Shown here in pieces: positions 52,196 to 61,463 of a stretch of DNA of 64,000 nucleotides; position 1 is the stretch's first letter; every line of letters begins with the position of its first letter. Position numbers and translations under genes: made by a program. Where the stretch lies: contig CAZKCT010000004.1 of the NCBI GenBank assembly GCA_964551545.1, positions 9,531 to 73,530 on the forward strand, given 5' to 3'. Under the pieces are notes generated by a model that ran no database searches, was not told where the DNA came from, and was given only the letters and a program-made list of their open reading frames with translations. The stretch is from Thiopontia sp964551545. GTDB lineage: Bacteria; Pseudomonadota; Gammaproteobacteria; GCF-002020875.

Positions 52196-54418
52196 ATGAT
52201 CCGGCTCTTCCGATGGTCTTTTGACGAGCCGTTTCAATCGAAACAATTCTACACAGACAAGGTGAATAGTTACAGGGCAAAAAAAGGGGGATTGTTTCAT
52301 CTGCTTGCGGCACTGCTGTGTGGGTTCTCTCCGTTATTGCAGGCGGGGAGCTGGAATAACCCTCACTCTGAAGTGGTGTCTGGCAAGCAGGTGCTCTACT
52401 CCTCTTTCTCTGGGCGTCCCAAGCACCTTGACCCCGCGCGCTCCTATAGCTCTGATGAGTGGACCTTTATCGGACAGATCTATGAACCGCCTCTGCAGTA
52501 CCACTACCTGAAGCGCCCTTACCAGCTGGAACCGCTGGCGGCGGCAGCGATGCCCACAGTGACCTATCTGGACGAGGCGGGCAACCAGTTGCCAGAGGAT
52601 GCCGCCATCGAGCAGATTGCCTACTCGATCTACGAAATCGATATACGGAGTGATATCCGTTATCAGCCCCACCCAGCCTTTGTCGAACAGCCTCAAACGG
52701 CACTGAACCGAGCAGAGCAGATGAGCGACCTGGAGCAGCAAGGAAGTCGACAGCTAGTGGCGGATGACTACATCTATCAAATTAAACGGCTGGCCCATCC
52801 GGCGCTTCACTCGCCAATTTTTGGCTTGATGACTGAACATATTGTGGGGCTGCAGGCATTGCGCGATGCGTTGAAAGCTGCGCGTAAAGAGAACCCGGAA
52901 CAGTGGCTTGATCTGCGTCAGTTCTCACTGGAGGGGGTGGAGCGAGTGGACGACGATACTTATCGTGTCAAGGTGCATGGAAAGTACCCTCAGTTCCTCT
53001 ACTGGTTGGCGATGCCGTTCTTTGCGCCCATGCCATGGGAGGTGGAGCAGTTCTATGCACAGCCACAACTGAAAGAGAAGAATATCTCGCTCGATTGGTA
53101 TCCGGTCGGTACTGGCCCCTTCATGCTGACCGTGAACAACCCCAATCGAAAGATGGTGCTGGAGCGTAACCCCAACTATCACAGTGATCATTATCCTGGT
53201 GAGGGAGAGGCTGAGGATCGGCAACGTGGTTTGCTGGACGATGCAGGCAAGCCGATCCCCTTTCTGGATCGAATCGAATTCAGTCTGGAGAAGGAGACCA
53301 TCCCCTACTGGAATAAATTCCTGCAGGGATACTATGACGCCTCTGGCATCAGCTCCGACAGCTTTGATCAGGCCGTCCAGTTCTCTGCCGCAGGAGAGGC
53401 AGAGCTGAGCCCAGAGATGGAAGAGAAGGGGATGAAGTTGCAGACCTCTGTCTCTACCTCAATTTTTTATATGGGGTTCAATTGGGCAGACTCAGTTGTT
53501 GGGGGGGATAGTGAGCGTGCACGCAAGTTGCGCCAGGCGATCTCCATTGCGGTCGACTATGAGGAGTACATCTCCATCTTTGCCAATGGTCGTGGCATTC
53601 CAGCACAGGGGCCGCTGCCTGCAGGGATCTTCGGTCACCGATCGGAAGAGCAGGGGGTGAATCCAGTGGTTTATCGCTGGGAGAACGGCAAGCCAGTGCG
53701 TCGCTCGATTGAGGCGGCCAAGCAGCTGTTGGCTGAAGCGGGCTATCCGCAGGGGCGTGATGCGGAAACTGGAAAGCCGCTGACCCTCTATTTCGATGTC
53801 ACTGCCAGCGGTCCTGACGACAAGGCGCGGATGGACTGGTACCGAAAACAGTTTGAGAAGATCGATCTACAGCTGGTGATTCGTAACACCGACTACAACC
53901 GCTTTCGGGACAAGATGGTCAACGGCAATGCACAGATCTTCATGTGGGGGTGGAATGCGGACTACCCAGACCCGGAAAACTTTCTGTTCCTCTTGTATGG
54001 CCCCAATGCCAAGATGGCAAAGGGTGGGGAGAATGCCGCCAACTACAGCAGTGCAGCCTTTGATGCACTCTTCGAGCAGATGAAAAATATGGAGAGTGGC
54101 CCAGCGCGCCAACAGATCATTGATCAGATGGTCACCATTTTGCGTGAGGATGCGCCATGGATCTGGGGCTTTCACCCTAAAAGCTTTGGCCTCTATCATC
54201 GCTGGTACTACAACAAGAAGCCCAACCTGATGGCCAACAATACCCTGAAGTATGTTCGGGTCGACCCCGTTGAACGGGAACAGATGCGCGCGGCATGGAA
54301 CCATCCGGTGCTCTGGCCGCTATTGGGGGTGGTGCTATTGATGTTGGGGCTGATTGTTCCAGCATGGCGCGGCATTCAACGTAAAGAGCGACAGTCATTG
54401 CGGCAGAATGGCCATTGA
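52196..54418 (+). CDS. yejA: peptide ABC transporter substrate-binding protein (YejA-like)
   Basis: 740 residues as the longest frame. A signal peptide (FHLLAALLCGFSPLLQA) and a type 5 extracellular solute-binding domain (LDPARSYSSDEWTFIGQIYEPPLQY; KEKNISLDWYPVGTGPF; QIFMWGWNADYPDPENF) are clear. Hydrophobic residues near the C-terminus (WPLLGVVLLMLGLIVPAW) add an unusual membrane anchor. The true start is uncertain: ATG at 52196 lacks a ribosome-binding site, and GTG at 52262 would give a normal-length signal peptide. It belongs with yejBEF but is separated from yejB by an inserted block. Confidence 0.85.
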   Translation: MIRLFRWSFDEPFQSKQFYTDKVNSYRAKKGGLFHLLAALLCGFSPLLQAGSWNNPHSEVVSGKQVLYSSFSGRPKHLDPARSYSSDEWTFIGQIYEPPLQYHYLKRPYQLEPLAAAAMPTVTYLDEAGNQLPEDAAIEQIAYSIYEIDIRSDIRYQPHPAFVEQPQTALNRAEQMSDLEQQGSRQLVADDYIYQIKRLAHPALHSPIFGLMTEHIVGLQALRDALKAARKENPEQWLDLRQFSLEGVERVDDDTYRVKVHGKYPQFLYWLAMPFFAPMPWEVEQFYAQPQLKEKNISLDWYPVGTGPFMLTVNNPNRKMVLERNPNYHSDHYPGEGEAEDRQRGLLDDAGKPIPFLDRIEFSLEKETIPYWNKFLQGYYDASGISSDSFDQAVQFSAAGEAELSPEMEEKGMKLQTSVSTSIFYMGFNWADSVVGGDSERARKLRQAISIAVDYEEYISIFANGRGIPAQGPLPAGIFGHRSEEQGVNPVVYRWENGKPVRRSIEAAKQLLAEAGYPQGRDAETGKPLTLYFDVTASGPDDKARMDWYRKQFEKIDLQLVIRNTDYNRFRDKMVNGNAQIFMWGWNADYPDPENFLFLLYGPNAKMAKGGENAANYSSAAFDALFEQMKNMESGPARQQIIDQMVTILREDAPWIWGFHPKSFGLYHRWYYNKKPNLMANNTLKYVRVDPVEREQMRAAWNHPVLWPLLGVVLLMLGLIVPAWRGIQRKERQSLRQNGH

Positions 54419-54481
54419 TATGGGAAACAGCCAAAGCAGAGTGAGTAATGCTATGCTGGAATTTAGATGCAGGGGAGAGAT

Positions 54482-54625
54482 ATGAAAGGCAGGCTGGTTG
54501 ATGGTGTTCAACCAGAAATATTACGTTGGGCTAGAAAATCAATAGGTTTGACTATTGATGATGTGGCAAGCCCTGGAGCTATCTGTTGGTGCCTCATGAT
54601 GAGATTGCCGAGTCCAGCAGGCTGA
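54482..54625 (+). pseudogene. truncated N-terminus of an XRE/ImmA-type antitoxin gene
   Basis: 47 codons beginning MKGRLVDGVQPEILRWARKS, which matches the start of HTH-plus-ImmA/IrrE peptidase antitoxins (PEILRWAR followed by GLTIDDVA). After about residue 30 the family sequence stops and unrelated codons run to a stop. Looks like the leftover 5' end of a deleted gene. Confidence 0.5.
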
Positions 54626-54717
54626 AGGACTATGAGCGGTTTGTTTTTGATGTACAGGTTATGTTGGCTGAATGTTGGAATCATGATCTACTCGATGTTG
54701 AAGCAGGAGATAATAAA
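54568..54717 (+). pseudogene. remnant resembling a helicase/restriction-subunit C-terminus
   Basis: Open frame of 50 codons that begins inside the previous remnant in another frame, without a start codon: KPWSYLLVPHDEIAESSRLKDYERF. The PWxYLLxPHDEI pattern is common near the C-terminus of large DEAD/type III restriction helicases (from memory). It runs directly into the antitoxin start. Probably a deletion junction of two lost defence genes; moderate to low certainty. Confidence 0.4.
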
Positions 54718-54969
54718 ATGCAGTTAGCAATTGAATTACCCAATGACTTTATGGCGCTTGAAAAAGAGCATGAAGTAGAGCGGGAAGTGCGCCTTTCCTA
54801 TGCATTACGTCTGTATAAACAGGCCAGGGTGACGATATCGAAGGCAGCAGAACTGGCAGGCCTTGATCTGTACCGGTTTATGGAACTTTGCAGTGAAGAG
54901 CAGATTCCGGTGATTGATATGAGCCCGGAAGAACTACAGCAGGAATTGGAAGGGCTGAAGTTACTATGA
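54718..54969 (+). CDS. UPF0175-type antitoxin
   Basis: 83 residues: QLAIELPNDF start, then EREVRLSYALRLYKQARVTISKAAELAGLDLYRFMELC, the short helix-turn-helix signature of the UPF0175 family. ATG at 54718 follows AGGAG at 7 bases. The stop overlaps the downstream toxin gene by 4 bases, typical of toxin-antitoxin pairs. Confidence 0.8.
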   Translation: MQLAIELPNDFMALEKEHEVEREVRLSYALRLYKQARVTISKAAELAGLDLYRFMELCSEEQIPVIDMSPEELQQELEGLKLL

Positions 54970-55442
54970 TTCTGGTTGCGGATAGCTCTGCACTGATTGC
55001 GCTTTCAATCTGCGATGGATTGGGACTGCTGGAGCAATTGTTTGGTGAAGTGAAAGTTCCGGTTGCTGTGTATCAGGAGGTTACTGTGGGCAATAAATCA
55101 GAGTCGGTTGAGTTGGATCGTTTTCTCCAGGGAAAGGTTGAGGCAGTGGATACGGAGAACTATATCTATCTGGATGGCTATGCTGATTTGGGGGAGACAG
55201 AGGCAATGTTGCTCTATAAACAGCTGACTGCTGATTGGCTATTGATTGATGACAGGCATGGACGACAAGTAGCCGGTATTAACCGGATTCAAACGGTGGG
55301 TTCGTTAGGAGTGTTGTTAAAAGCAAAGCAGAAGGGGTTAATTACGACCTTGAAACCGAGTCTTGATTTGCTGATTAAAGGTAAGATTTATATCAGCGCA
55401 GAGCTACAGAAAACTGTGTTGAAATTGGCAGGAGAATATTAG
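54966..55442 (+). CDS. DUF3368-type PIN-like toxin
   Basis: 158 residues. PIN-like pattern: VADSSALIALS at the start with the first acidic residue, VYQEVTVG, a central DLGETEAM and LLIDDRHGR with further acidic residues, as in DUF3368 proteins, which usually pair with UPF0175 antitoxins. A ribonuclease toxin role is inferred from the family. Confidence 0.8.
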   Translation: MILVADSSALIALSICDGLGLLEQLFGEVKVPVAVYQEVTVGNKSESVELDRFLQGKVEAVDTENYIYLDGYADLGETEAMLLYKQLTADWLLIDDRHGRQVAGINRIQTVGSLGVLLKAKQKGLITTLKPSLDLLIKGKIYISAELQKTVLKLAGEY

Positions 55443-55485
55443 GGGCACAGAACTGCGCTCCCTGAATTGATTGCTGGAGAATATA

Positions 55486-56301
55486 GTGAAAAGAGTATAC
55501 CGATACACAATCATCCGCTTTATGCCCTTTGTGGAGACGGGAGAGTTTGCCAATGTGGGGATTCTGATGATGGATGCCCAGGGGGGAGCGCTCAAGTTTC
55601 GTTTATTGGGTCGTCGTTTTTCTCGGATTACCCAATTTTTTGATCAGATGCAGAAGGGCACCTATCAGAAGGTCATTCGTAGTTTGCGTGATGAGCTGGG
55701 CGAGCTGGAAATAGCTGCGGCAGGAAGAAACATTGGTTTTGTTGAAGGGCTGTTTGATGAGGTCACGCGCCCGAGAGAGCATGTGATTCGCTTCAGTAAT
55801 CCACGTGTAGTGTTGGGTGGAATAATGGAGGGGAAGCTGAATGAGCTGTTCTCCTACTATGTCGAGCATGAGTTTGTGAACCGGGAAGTACGGGACAGGG
55901 TGCTGGAGAAAGGGGTGCGTAAACTGCTGAAGGGTGCCGGTTTGGAGCGCCGCTATGTTGAACGGAAGATCGGGGATAGTCAGTATGAGGCCCGTTTCCC
56001 TTTTGTCGAGAAAGAGGGGGGGCACTCTGCAGGCAGGGTGATCAAGCCGCTGAGCCTGATGTTGGAGAACTCTACAAAAGTATTGGAACACAGTGCTCAC
56101 TGGGGGTTCCGTGTGCATGAGTTAAGAAAGCGTAATGTCCTCACAGGAGAAGTGCTTTTTACCGTCGAGCCGGAAGATGAACTGAAAGTTGAGACATCTG
56201 TCTATCGGGAAGCTATCGAACTGTTGGGGAGTGATCATGTAAATATTGTCCCCTATAGAAATCAGGATCAGATCCTTTCGTTCGCTTCCGCATCAGCATA
56301 A
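55486..56301 (+). CDS. DUF3037 family protein
   Basis: 271 residues. N-terminal signature YRYTIIRFMPFVETGEFANVGILM is typical of DUF3037. The rest has no catalytic motif I recognise. In many genomes DUF3037 genes stand next to a HipA-like kinase; there is none here. GTG at 55486 has GGAGA upstream; the frame is also open from a TTG at 55471. Part of the block inserted between yejA and yejB. Confidence 0.75.
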   Translation: MKRVYRYTIIRFMPFVETGEFANVGILMMDAQGGALKFRLLGRRFSRITQFFDQMQKGTYQKVIRSLRDELGELEIAAAGRNIGFVEGLFDEVTRPREHVIRFSNPRVVLGGIMEGKLNELFSYYVEHEFVNREVRDRVLEKGVRKLLKGAGLERRYVERKIGDSQYEARFPFVEKEGGHSAGRVIKPLSLMLENSTKVLEHSAHWGFRVHELRKRNVLTGEVLFTVEPEDELKVETSVYREAIELLGSDHVNIVPYRNQDQILSFASASA

Positions 56302-56312
56302 TCTAACCGGTT

Positions 56313-57290
56313 ATGTTGAGCTATATCTTCCGACGCCTACTCTACGCCTTCCCGATTCTGGTTGGGGTCAACCTGATCACCTTCTTCCTCTTCTTTGTGG
56401 TGAATACGCCTGATGATATGGCGCAGATGCAGCTGGGGATGAAGCACGTGACCCCAGAGGCGATTGAGAATTGGAAACAGGAGCGAGGCTATGATCGCCC
56501 GTTGTTCTGGAATGAACAGGCCAATGGTGTGGGAGTCGTGAGCGAGACGCTACTGTTCTCTGAGTCACTCAAACTGTTCCAGTTTGATTTTGGGGTGGCC
56601 GATGACGGAAGGGATATTGGCAAGGATATTCGGGAGCGGATGGGGCCCAGTCTGGCCATTGCGGTGCCCACCTTTGTGATTGGGATCATGACCAATATCA
56701 CCTTCGCGTTGCTGATGGTCTTCTTTCGTGCCACCTATCTGGAGCTGTCGGGGGTTGTGTTGACGGTGGTGCTGATGTCGATCTCAGGGCTTTTCTACAT
56801 TATTGGTGGGCAGTTTGTCGTAGGAAAATTGATGCATCTGGTACCAATCTCTGGATATGAGAGTGGACTGGACGCATTCCGTTTTGTGATCTTGCCGGTG
56901 GCCATCGGAGTGATCTCCGGCATCGGCTCTGGCGTGCGTTGGTATCGCACCATCTTCCTTGAGGAGATGGGGAAGGACTATGTGCGCACTGCGCGTGCCA
57001 AGGGGCTCTCTGAACGCCAAGTGCTATTTCGCCATGTGCTGCGTAATGCGATGATTCCAATTCTGACGGGAGCGGTCGTGGTTTTGCCGCTGCTCTTTAT
57101 GGGGAGTCTGATTACCGAGTCCTTCTTCGGAATTCCGGGACTGGGCAGTTACACCATTGAGGCAATCAACGCACAGGACTTTGCCATTGTGCGGGCGATG
57201 GTTTTCCTCGGTGCAGTGCTCTATATCATTGGACTACTGTTGACGGACCTCTCCTATACGGTTGTCGACCCAAGGGTTCGTTTGTCATGA
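56313..57290 (+). CDS. yejB: peptide ABC transporter permease
   Basis: 325 residues with six hydrophobic segments and the permease EAA loop (DYVRTARAKGLSERQVLFRHVLRNA). Starts MLSYIFRRLLYAFPILVGV. Works with YejE and YejF; the family exports or imports oligopeptides such as microcin C in E. coli (import). Confidence 0.93.
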   Translation: MLSYIFRRLLYAFPILVGVNLITFFLFFVVNTPDDMAQMQLGMKHVTPEAIENWKQERGYDRPLFWNEQANGVGVVSETLLFSESLKLFQFDFGVADDGRDIGKDIRERMGPSLAIAVPTFVIGIMTNITFALLMVFFRATYLELSGVVLTVVLMSISGLFYIIGGQFVVGKLMHLVPISGYESGLDAFRFVILPVAIGVISGIGSGVRWYRTIFLEEMGKDYVRTARAKGLSERQVLFRHVLRNAMIPILTGAVVVLPLLFMGSLITESFFGIPGLGSYTIEAINAQDFAIVRAMVFLGAVLYIIGLLLTDLSYTVVDPRVRLS

Positions 57291-57321
57291 CTAACAGCCC
57301 TCTGTGGTTAGATAAATAACA

Positions 57322-58761
57322 ATGTCTGATTTATACGCAATGCTGGGTTTTAAGCCGCTCCTCCTCTGGACCGATCTGCTGATCTGGTTGCTGGTGGCGG
57401 TGATCGCTTTTGGCGTCTCCTATACGCGCAGCCACCCTCATCTGATGGCGCCATGGCGCCGGGTCGGACGTAGTCGATTGGCGATGGGGTCGCTGGTTGT
57501 GTTGCTGATCTATGTGGTGATTGGACTGCTTGACTCAATGCACTACCGCCCCGCACTGGAAGCCAAGGCGGATGAAGAGACGCATTATGCGGTCGAGGCG
57601 CGCACTGTGCTGGATTGGCTGGTGGGCGACCTGGGGGAGCAGAGCGAAAAGAGTTACTCGGCGCCGCTGGCCACTCATCTCTATAGTCGGGAAAATATGG
57701 AGAGTGAAGAGGGGGTGGTTCGGCGCGACTTCCCTCGGCTGCAACATGGTGGTGCCCACCTGCAGGAGCCGGGTGCGCGCAGAGGAGATCTGGCCGCCTC
57801 TCTCTTCTCGGGAACCCTGCAAGGGGTTGCGCTCTGGTTGGGGCTGGCGCTGATGTTGGCGCTACTACTGAAAAGCCGACAGGAGCACTCTCCCTTACAG
57901 TGGCTGACGATCACCCTGCGAGGGCGTGAAACCGAGCGAGATACCATGCCATGGCGCACGATCTTGTTGATTACCCTGGCGATGACACTGTTGGTCATGG
58001 TTGCGATTCAGGTTGGGGTGAAGTACCACATTCTCGGTACCGACAAGGTGGGGCAAGATGTCTTCTATCAGGCAGTAAAGAGTATTCGCACCGGGCTGGT
58101 GATTGGCACTCTGACCACACTGATCATGCTGCCATTTGCGATTCTGCTGGGAATTATGGCGGGATACTTCCGAGGCTGGGTGGATGATGTTATCCAGTAT
58201 ACCTACACCACGCTCAACTCGATTCCGGGTGTACTGCTGATTGCAGCAGCGATCCTGATGATTCAGGTCTATATCGACAACAATGCGGCACTGTTTGAGA
58301 CCACTGAAGAACGGGCGGATCTGCGCCTTCTCTTCCTCTGCATCATTTTGGGGGTTACCAGCTGGACTGGCCTCTGTCGCCTGCTGCGTGGTGAAACCCT
58401 GAAGCTGCGTGAGATGGACTACATCAGCGCGGCTCATGCGTTTGGGGTGAGCCATCTGCGCATCATTGTCCGTCACATTCTGCCCAATGTGATGCATGTG
58501 GTGTTGATTGCGGTGGTGCTCGATTTCAGTGGATTGGTATTGGCAGAAGCAGTGCTCTCCTATGTGGGGGTCGGGGTCGACCCCACAATGTATAGCTGGG
58601 GCAATATGATCAATGGTGCGCGGCTGGAGATGGCGCGTGAGCCAGTGGTGTGGTGGACGCTGCTCGCCTCTTTCCTCTTTATGTTTGTGCTGGTACTGGC
58701 GGCCAACCTCTTCTCTGATGTGGTTCGCGAGGCCTTTGATCCGAGGCTGGAGCGCCGATGA
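57322..58761 (+). CDS. yejE: peptide ABC transporter permease
   Basis: 479 residues, longer than the E. coli protein (about 340) because of an N-terminal hydrophilic region between two extra membrane segments (about 60-170). The C-terminal part has the EAA loop (MDYISAAHAFGVSHLRIIVRHILPN). The stop overlaps yejF by 4 bases. Confidence 0.92.
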   Translation: MSDLYAMLGFKPLLLWTDLLIWLLVAVIAFGVSYTRSHPHLMAPWRRVGRSRLAMGSLVVLLIYVVIGLLDSMHYRPALEAKADEETHYAVEARTVLDWLVGDLGEQSEKSYSAPLATHLYSRENMESEEGVVRRDFPRLQHGGAHLQEPGARRGDLAASLFSGTLQGVALWLGLALMLALLLKSRQEHSPLQWLTITLRGRETERDTMPWRTILLITLAMTLLVMVAIQVGVKYHILGTDKVGQDVFYQAVKSIRTGLVIGTLTTLIMLPFAILLGIMAGYFRGWVDDVIQYTYTTLNSIPGVLLIAAAILMIQVYIDNNAALFETTEERADLRLLFLCIILGVTSWTGLCRLLRGETLKLREMDYISAAHAFGVSHLRIIVRHILPNVMHVVLIAVVLDFSGLVLAEAVLSYVGVGVDPTMYSWGNMINGARLEMAREPVVWWTLLASFLFMFVLVLAANLFSDVVREAFDPRLERR

Positions 58762-60761
58762 GCCAGCCACTGCTTCAAGTCGAGGATCTGCGAGTCTGGT
58801 TTGCCAGCCGTCAGCAGACGGTTCGAGCCGTCGATGGAATTTCACTGCAGATCAAGCGGGGGGAGACTTACGCGCTGCTGGGAGAATCGGGCTGTGGCAA
58901 GTCGATGACGGCACTCTCCATCATGCAGCTGCTACCAGAGGTAAGGCTGGAGCAGGTCAGCGGTGAGGTGCTACTGGATGGTGTATCGCTGTTGGATCGT
59001 CCCGAGCAGGATATGAGAGCAGTGCGTGGCGGACGCATGGCCATGATCTTTCAAGAGCCGATGACCTCACTGAATCCGGTGATGACCGTCGGCGAGCAGA
59101 TTGGTGAGGTGCTGCAACTGCACCATAAGATGGGACGTGCCCAACAGCAGCAACGGGTCGTTGCGCTGTTGGAAGATGTTGGGTTGCCGGATCCAGACCA
59201 ACGACTCGATGCCTACCCGCATCAGCTCTCCGGTGGGATGAAGCAGCGAGTGATGATTGCCATTGCGCTGGCAGGGGATCCAGAACTGCTGATTGCCGAT
59301 GAGCCAACCACAGCACTCGATGTGACGATTCAGGCACAGATCCTTGAGCTGTTACGTCGATTGCAGCGAGAGCGTGGCATGGCCATTCTGTTGATTACCC
59401 ATGACCTTGGTGTGGTGGCGGAGATGGCGGATCATGTCGGAGTGATGTATGCAGGACAGTTGGTTGAGAGTGCTGCGCGTGATCAGCTCTTCTCTCAACC
59501 GGGACACCCCTATACTCAGCGCTTGTTTGATGCACTGCCTGATCACCGCAAACGGGATCAATCCCTGACGGTGCTGCATGGCACAGTGCCACCACTCACC
59601 GCTGAATTCCGAGGCTGCCGTTTTGAAAGTCGATGTGATCGAAGATGGGAGCACTGCCAACAACAAGATCCAGCATGGTTCTCAGGGGCAGCAGGACAGC
59701 AGGTGCGATGCCATCGATTGGATCCATCACTGGATGAGCAATCAACTGATGCAGGCCAAGAACAGAGTGTGAGGCGGGTTTCATCCTCCGTTTCTGGAGA
59801 GGCGTTGCTTCAGGTGGATGGACTGAAGGTTCATTTCCCCATTCGAAAAGGCTTCTTCCACCGAGTGGTGGGGCAGGTGAAGGCGGTGGATGGTATCGAC
59901 CTCTCGATCCGTAGTGGACAGAGTGTGGCGCTGGTCGGGGAGTCTGGCTGCGGCAAGACCACGGTTGGAAAGTCGATTCTGCGACTACTGGAGGTGACCG
60001 AGGGGGTAATGCAGTTCGGTGGAGAGCCTCTGGGGGATCTACAGGGAAAAACGCTGCGCCAGATACGGTCCCGATTGCAGATGATCTTCCAGGACCCTTA
60101 CTCCTCAATGAATCCACGAATGATGGTTGGAGATATCATTGGAGAGGGGATGGATGCACTGGGTGAAGCAGTGGCACCGGAGGTGCGTCAGCGGCGGATT
60201 GTGGCGTTGCTGCAGCAGGTCGGGTTGAGTGATGAAATGGTCAACCGTTATCCCCATGAGTTCTCAGGTGGGCAGCGCCAGCGCATTGCTATTGCTCGCG
60301 CACTGGCGGTGAATCCGCAGTTGATTGTGTGTGATGAGCCGACCAGTGCACTCGATGTCTCGGTGCAGGCCCAGATTCTCAATCTATTGCGTGACCTGCA
60401 ACGGGAGCAGGGGCTCTCCTATCTCTTTATTACCCACAATCTGGCGGCGGTCTCCTGGTTCGCGCAGGAGGTAGCCGTGATGTATCTGGGGAAGATTGTG
60501 GAGTATGGCACAGTGGAGGAGGTGATGAGTGAGCCGCGCCATCCCTATACACAGGCGCTACTCTCCGCAGTGCCGACCATTGATGACGAAAAGAGAGAGG
60601 TGATTCGCCTGAGGGGGGATCAAGGATCGGCCATCAACCCTCCGGCCGGGTGCCCGTTTCATCCAAGGTGTCCGCAAGCAGAACAACGTTGTAGTGAACA
60701 GCAGCCAGAGACACGGCAGCTCAGTGAGAGCCACCGAGTTGCCTGTCTGTTGGTGGGTTAG
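58758..60761 (+). CDS. yejF: peptide ABC transporter, fused double ATPase
   Basis: 667 residues with two complete ATPase domains: Walker A GESGCGKS (about 43) and GESGCGKT (about 396), signatures LSGGMKQR and FSGGQRQR, and Walker B/switch segments ADEPTTALDV and CDEPTSALDV. Each domain ends in the oligopeptide C-terminal motif with CRFESRC / CPFHPRC cysteines. Confidence 0.95.
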   Translation: MSQPLLQVEDLRVWFASRQQTVRAVDGISLQIKRGETYALLGESGCGKSMTALSIMQLLPEVRLEQVSGEVLLDGVSLLDRPEQDMRAVRGGRMAMIFQEPMTSLNPVMTVGEQIGEVLQLHHKMGRAQQQQRVVALLEDVGLPDPDQRLDAYPHQLSGGMKQRVMIAIALAGDPELLIADEPTTALDVTIQAQILELLRRLQRERGMAILLITHDLGVVAEMADHVGVMYAGQLVESAARDQLFSQPGHPYTQRLFDALPDHRKRDQSLTVLHGTVPPLTAEFRGCRFESRCDRRWEHCQQQDPAWFSGAAGQQVRCHRLDPSLDEQSTDAGQEQSVRRVSSSVSGEALLQVDGLKVHFPIRKGFFHRVVGQVKAVDGIDLSIRSGQSVALVGESGCGKTTVGKSILRLLEVTEGVMQFGGEPLGDLQGKTLRQIRSRLQMIFQDPYSSMNPRMMVGDIIGEGMDALGEAVAPEVRQRRIVALLQQVGLSDEMVNRYPHEFSGGQRQRIAIARALAVNPQLIVCDEPTSALDVSVQAQILNLLRDLQREQGLSYLFITHNLAAVSWFAQEVAVMYLGKIVEYGTVEEVMSEPRHPYTQALLSAVPTIDDEKREVIRLRGDQGSAINPPAGCPFHPRCPQAEQRCSEQQPETRQLSESHRVACLLVG

Positions 60762-61417
60762 TCGTTGACCCTGGAGCCGGCAACACCCGCTTTCATCTTC
60801 AGCATCCCCTTGTAGATCACCGGGAACTCCTCGACCACTGATTGCTGAATGCTCTCTCGCTGCAATAGCTGATCACGCCAGGCGCTGATTTTCGGCAGCT
60901 GTGCCATCACCTCGACACCAGCCAGCTGCTGTAGCAGGTCAAGGCGCATCAGCAGGGGGGCAAAAGCGGCATCGACCAGTGAGAACGCTGTGCCGCCAAA
61001 GAAGGGGCCACTGCCCAGTATGGCCTCAACCTTGGTGAGTCGATCCGCCATGGTCTGCACGGCCTCCTCGAAAGCCGCTTCGTCATCGGTGGTGTTGAGG
61101 GTGTAGAGGGTCTCCAGGCAGGAGGAGGCGAACTCGATCCAGCCACGATGTTTTGCGCGTTGCAAGGCGTCTTCGGGGTGGAGGCTCCCTGCGGAGGTCT
61201 CGTCGATGTATTCGCTAATGACGGCAGACTCAAACAGCACCTCATCCCCTACCTTCAGCAGGGGGACCTTGCCCAGTGGGGAGATCTCACGGAACCAGTC
61301 GGGTGGGTCCATCAGGTCGATATAGGTGATGTCGTAAGGCACCTGCTTCTCTTTCAGGGCGATCACGGCGCGTTGGACGTAGGGGCAGAGTTTGAAACTG
61401 ACCAGTTCAAGATCCAT
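60758..61417 (-). CDS. glutathione S-transferase family protein
   Basis: 219 residues. Thioredoxin-like N-domain with the Cys-type catalytic motif CPYVQRAV (about residues 10-17) and GKVPLLKVGDEVLFES for glutathione binding, then an all-helical C-domain. ATG at 61417 follows GGAGAGG; the frame is open well upstream without support. Cys-type active site suggests a dehydroascorbate/thiol-transferase role rather than classical conjugation. The stop overlaps the yejF stop region (convergent). Confidence 0.85.
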   Translation of the reverse strand: MDLELVSFKLCPYVQRAVIALKEKQVPYDITYIDLMDPPDWFREISPLGKVPLLKVGDEVLFESAVISEYIDETSAGSLHPEDALQRAKHRGWIEFASSCLETLYTLNTTDDEAAFEEAVQTMADRLTKVEAILGSGPFFGGTAFSLVDAAFAPLLMRLDLLQQLAGVEVMAQLPKISAWRDQLLQRESIQQSVVEEFPVIYKGMLKMKAGVAGSRVND

Positions 61418-61463
61418 ATCGGGTATCCTCTCCATTGCTATGACAAAGTGGAATCCATTGTAA

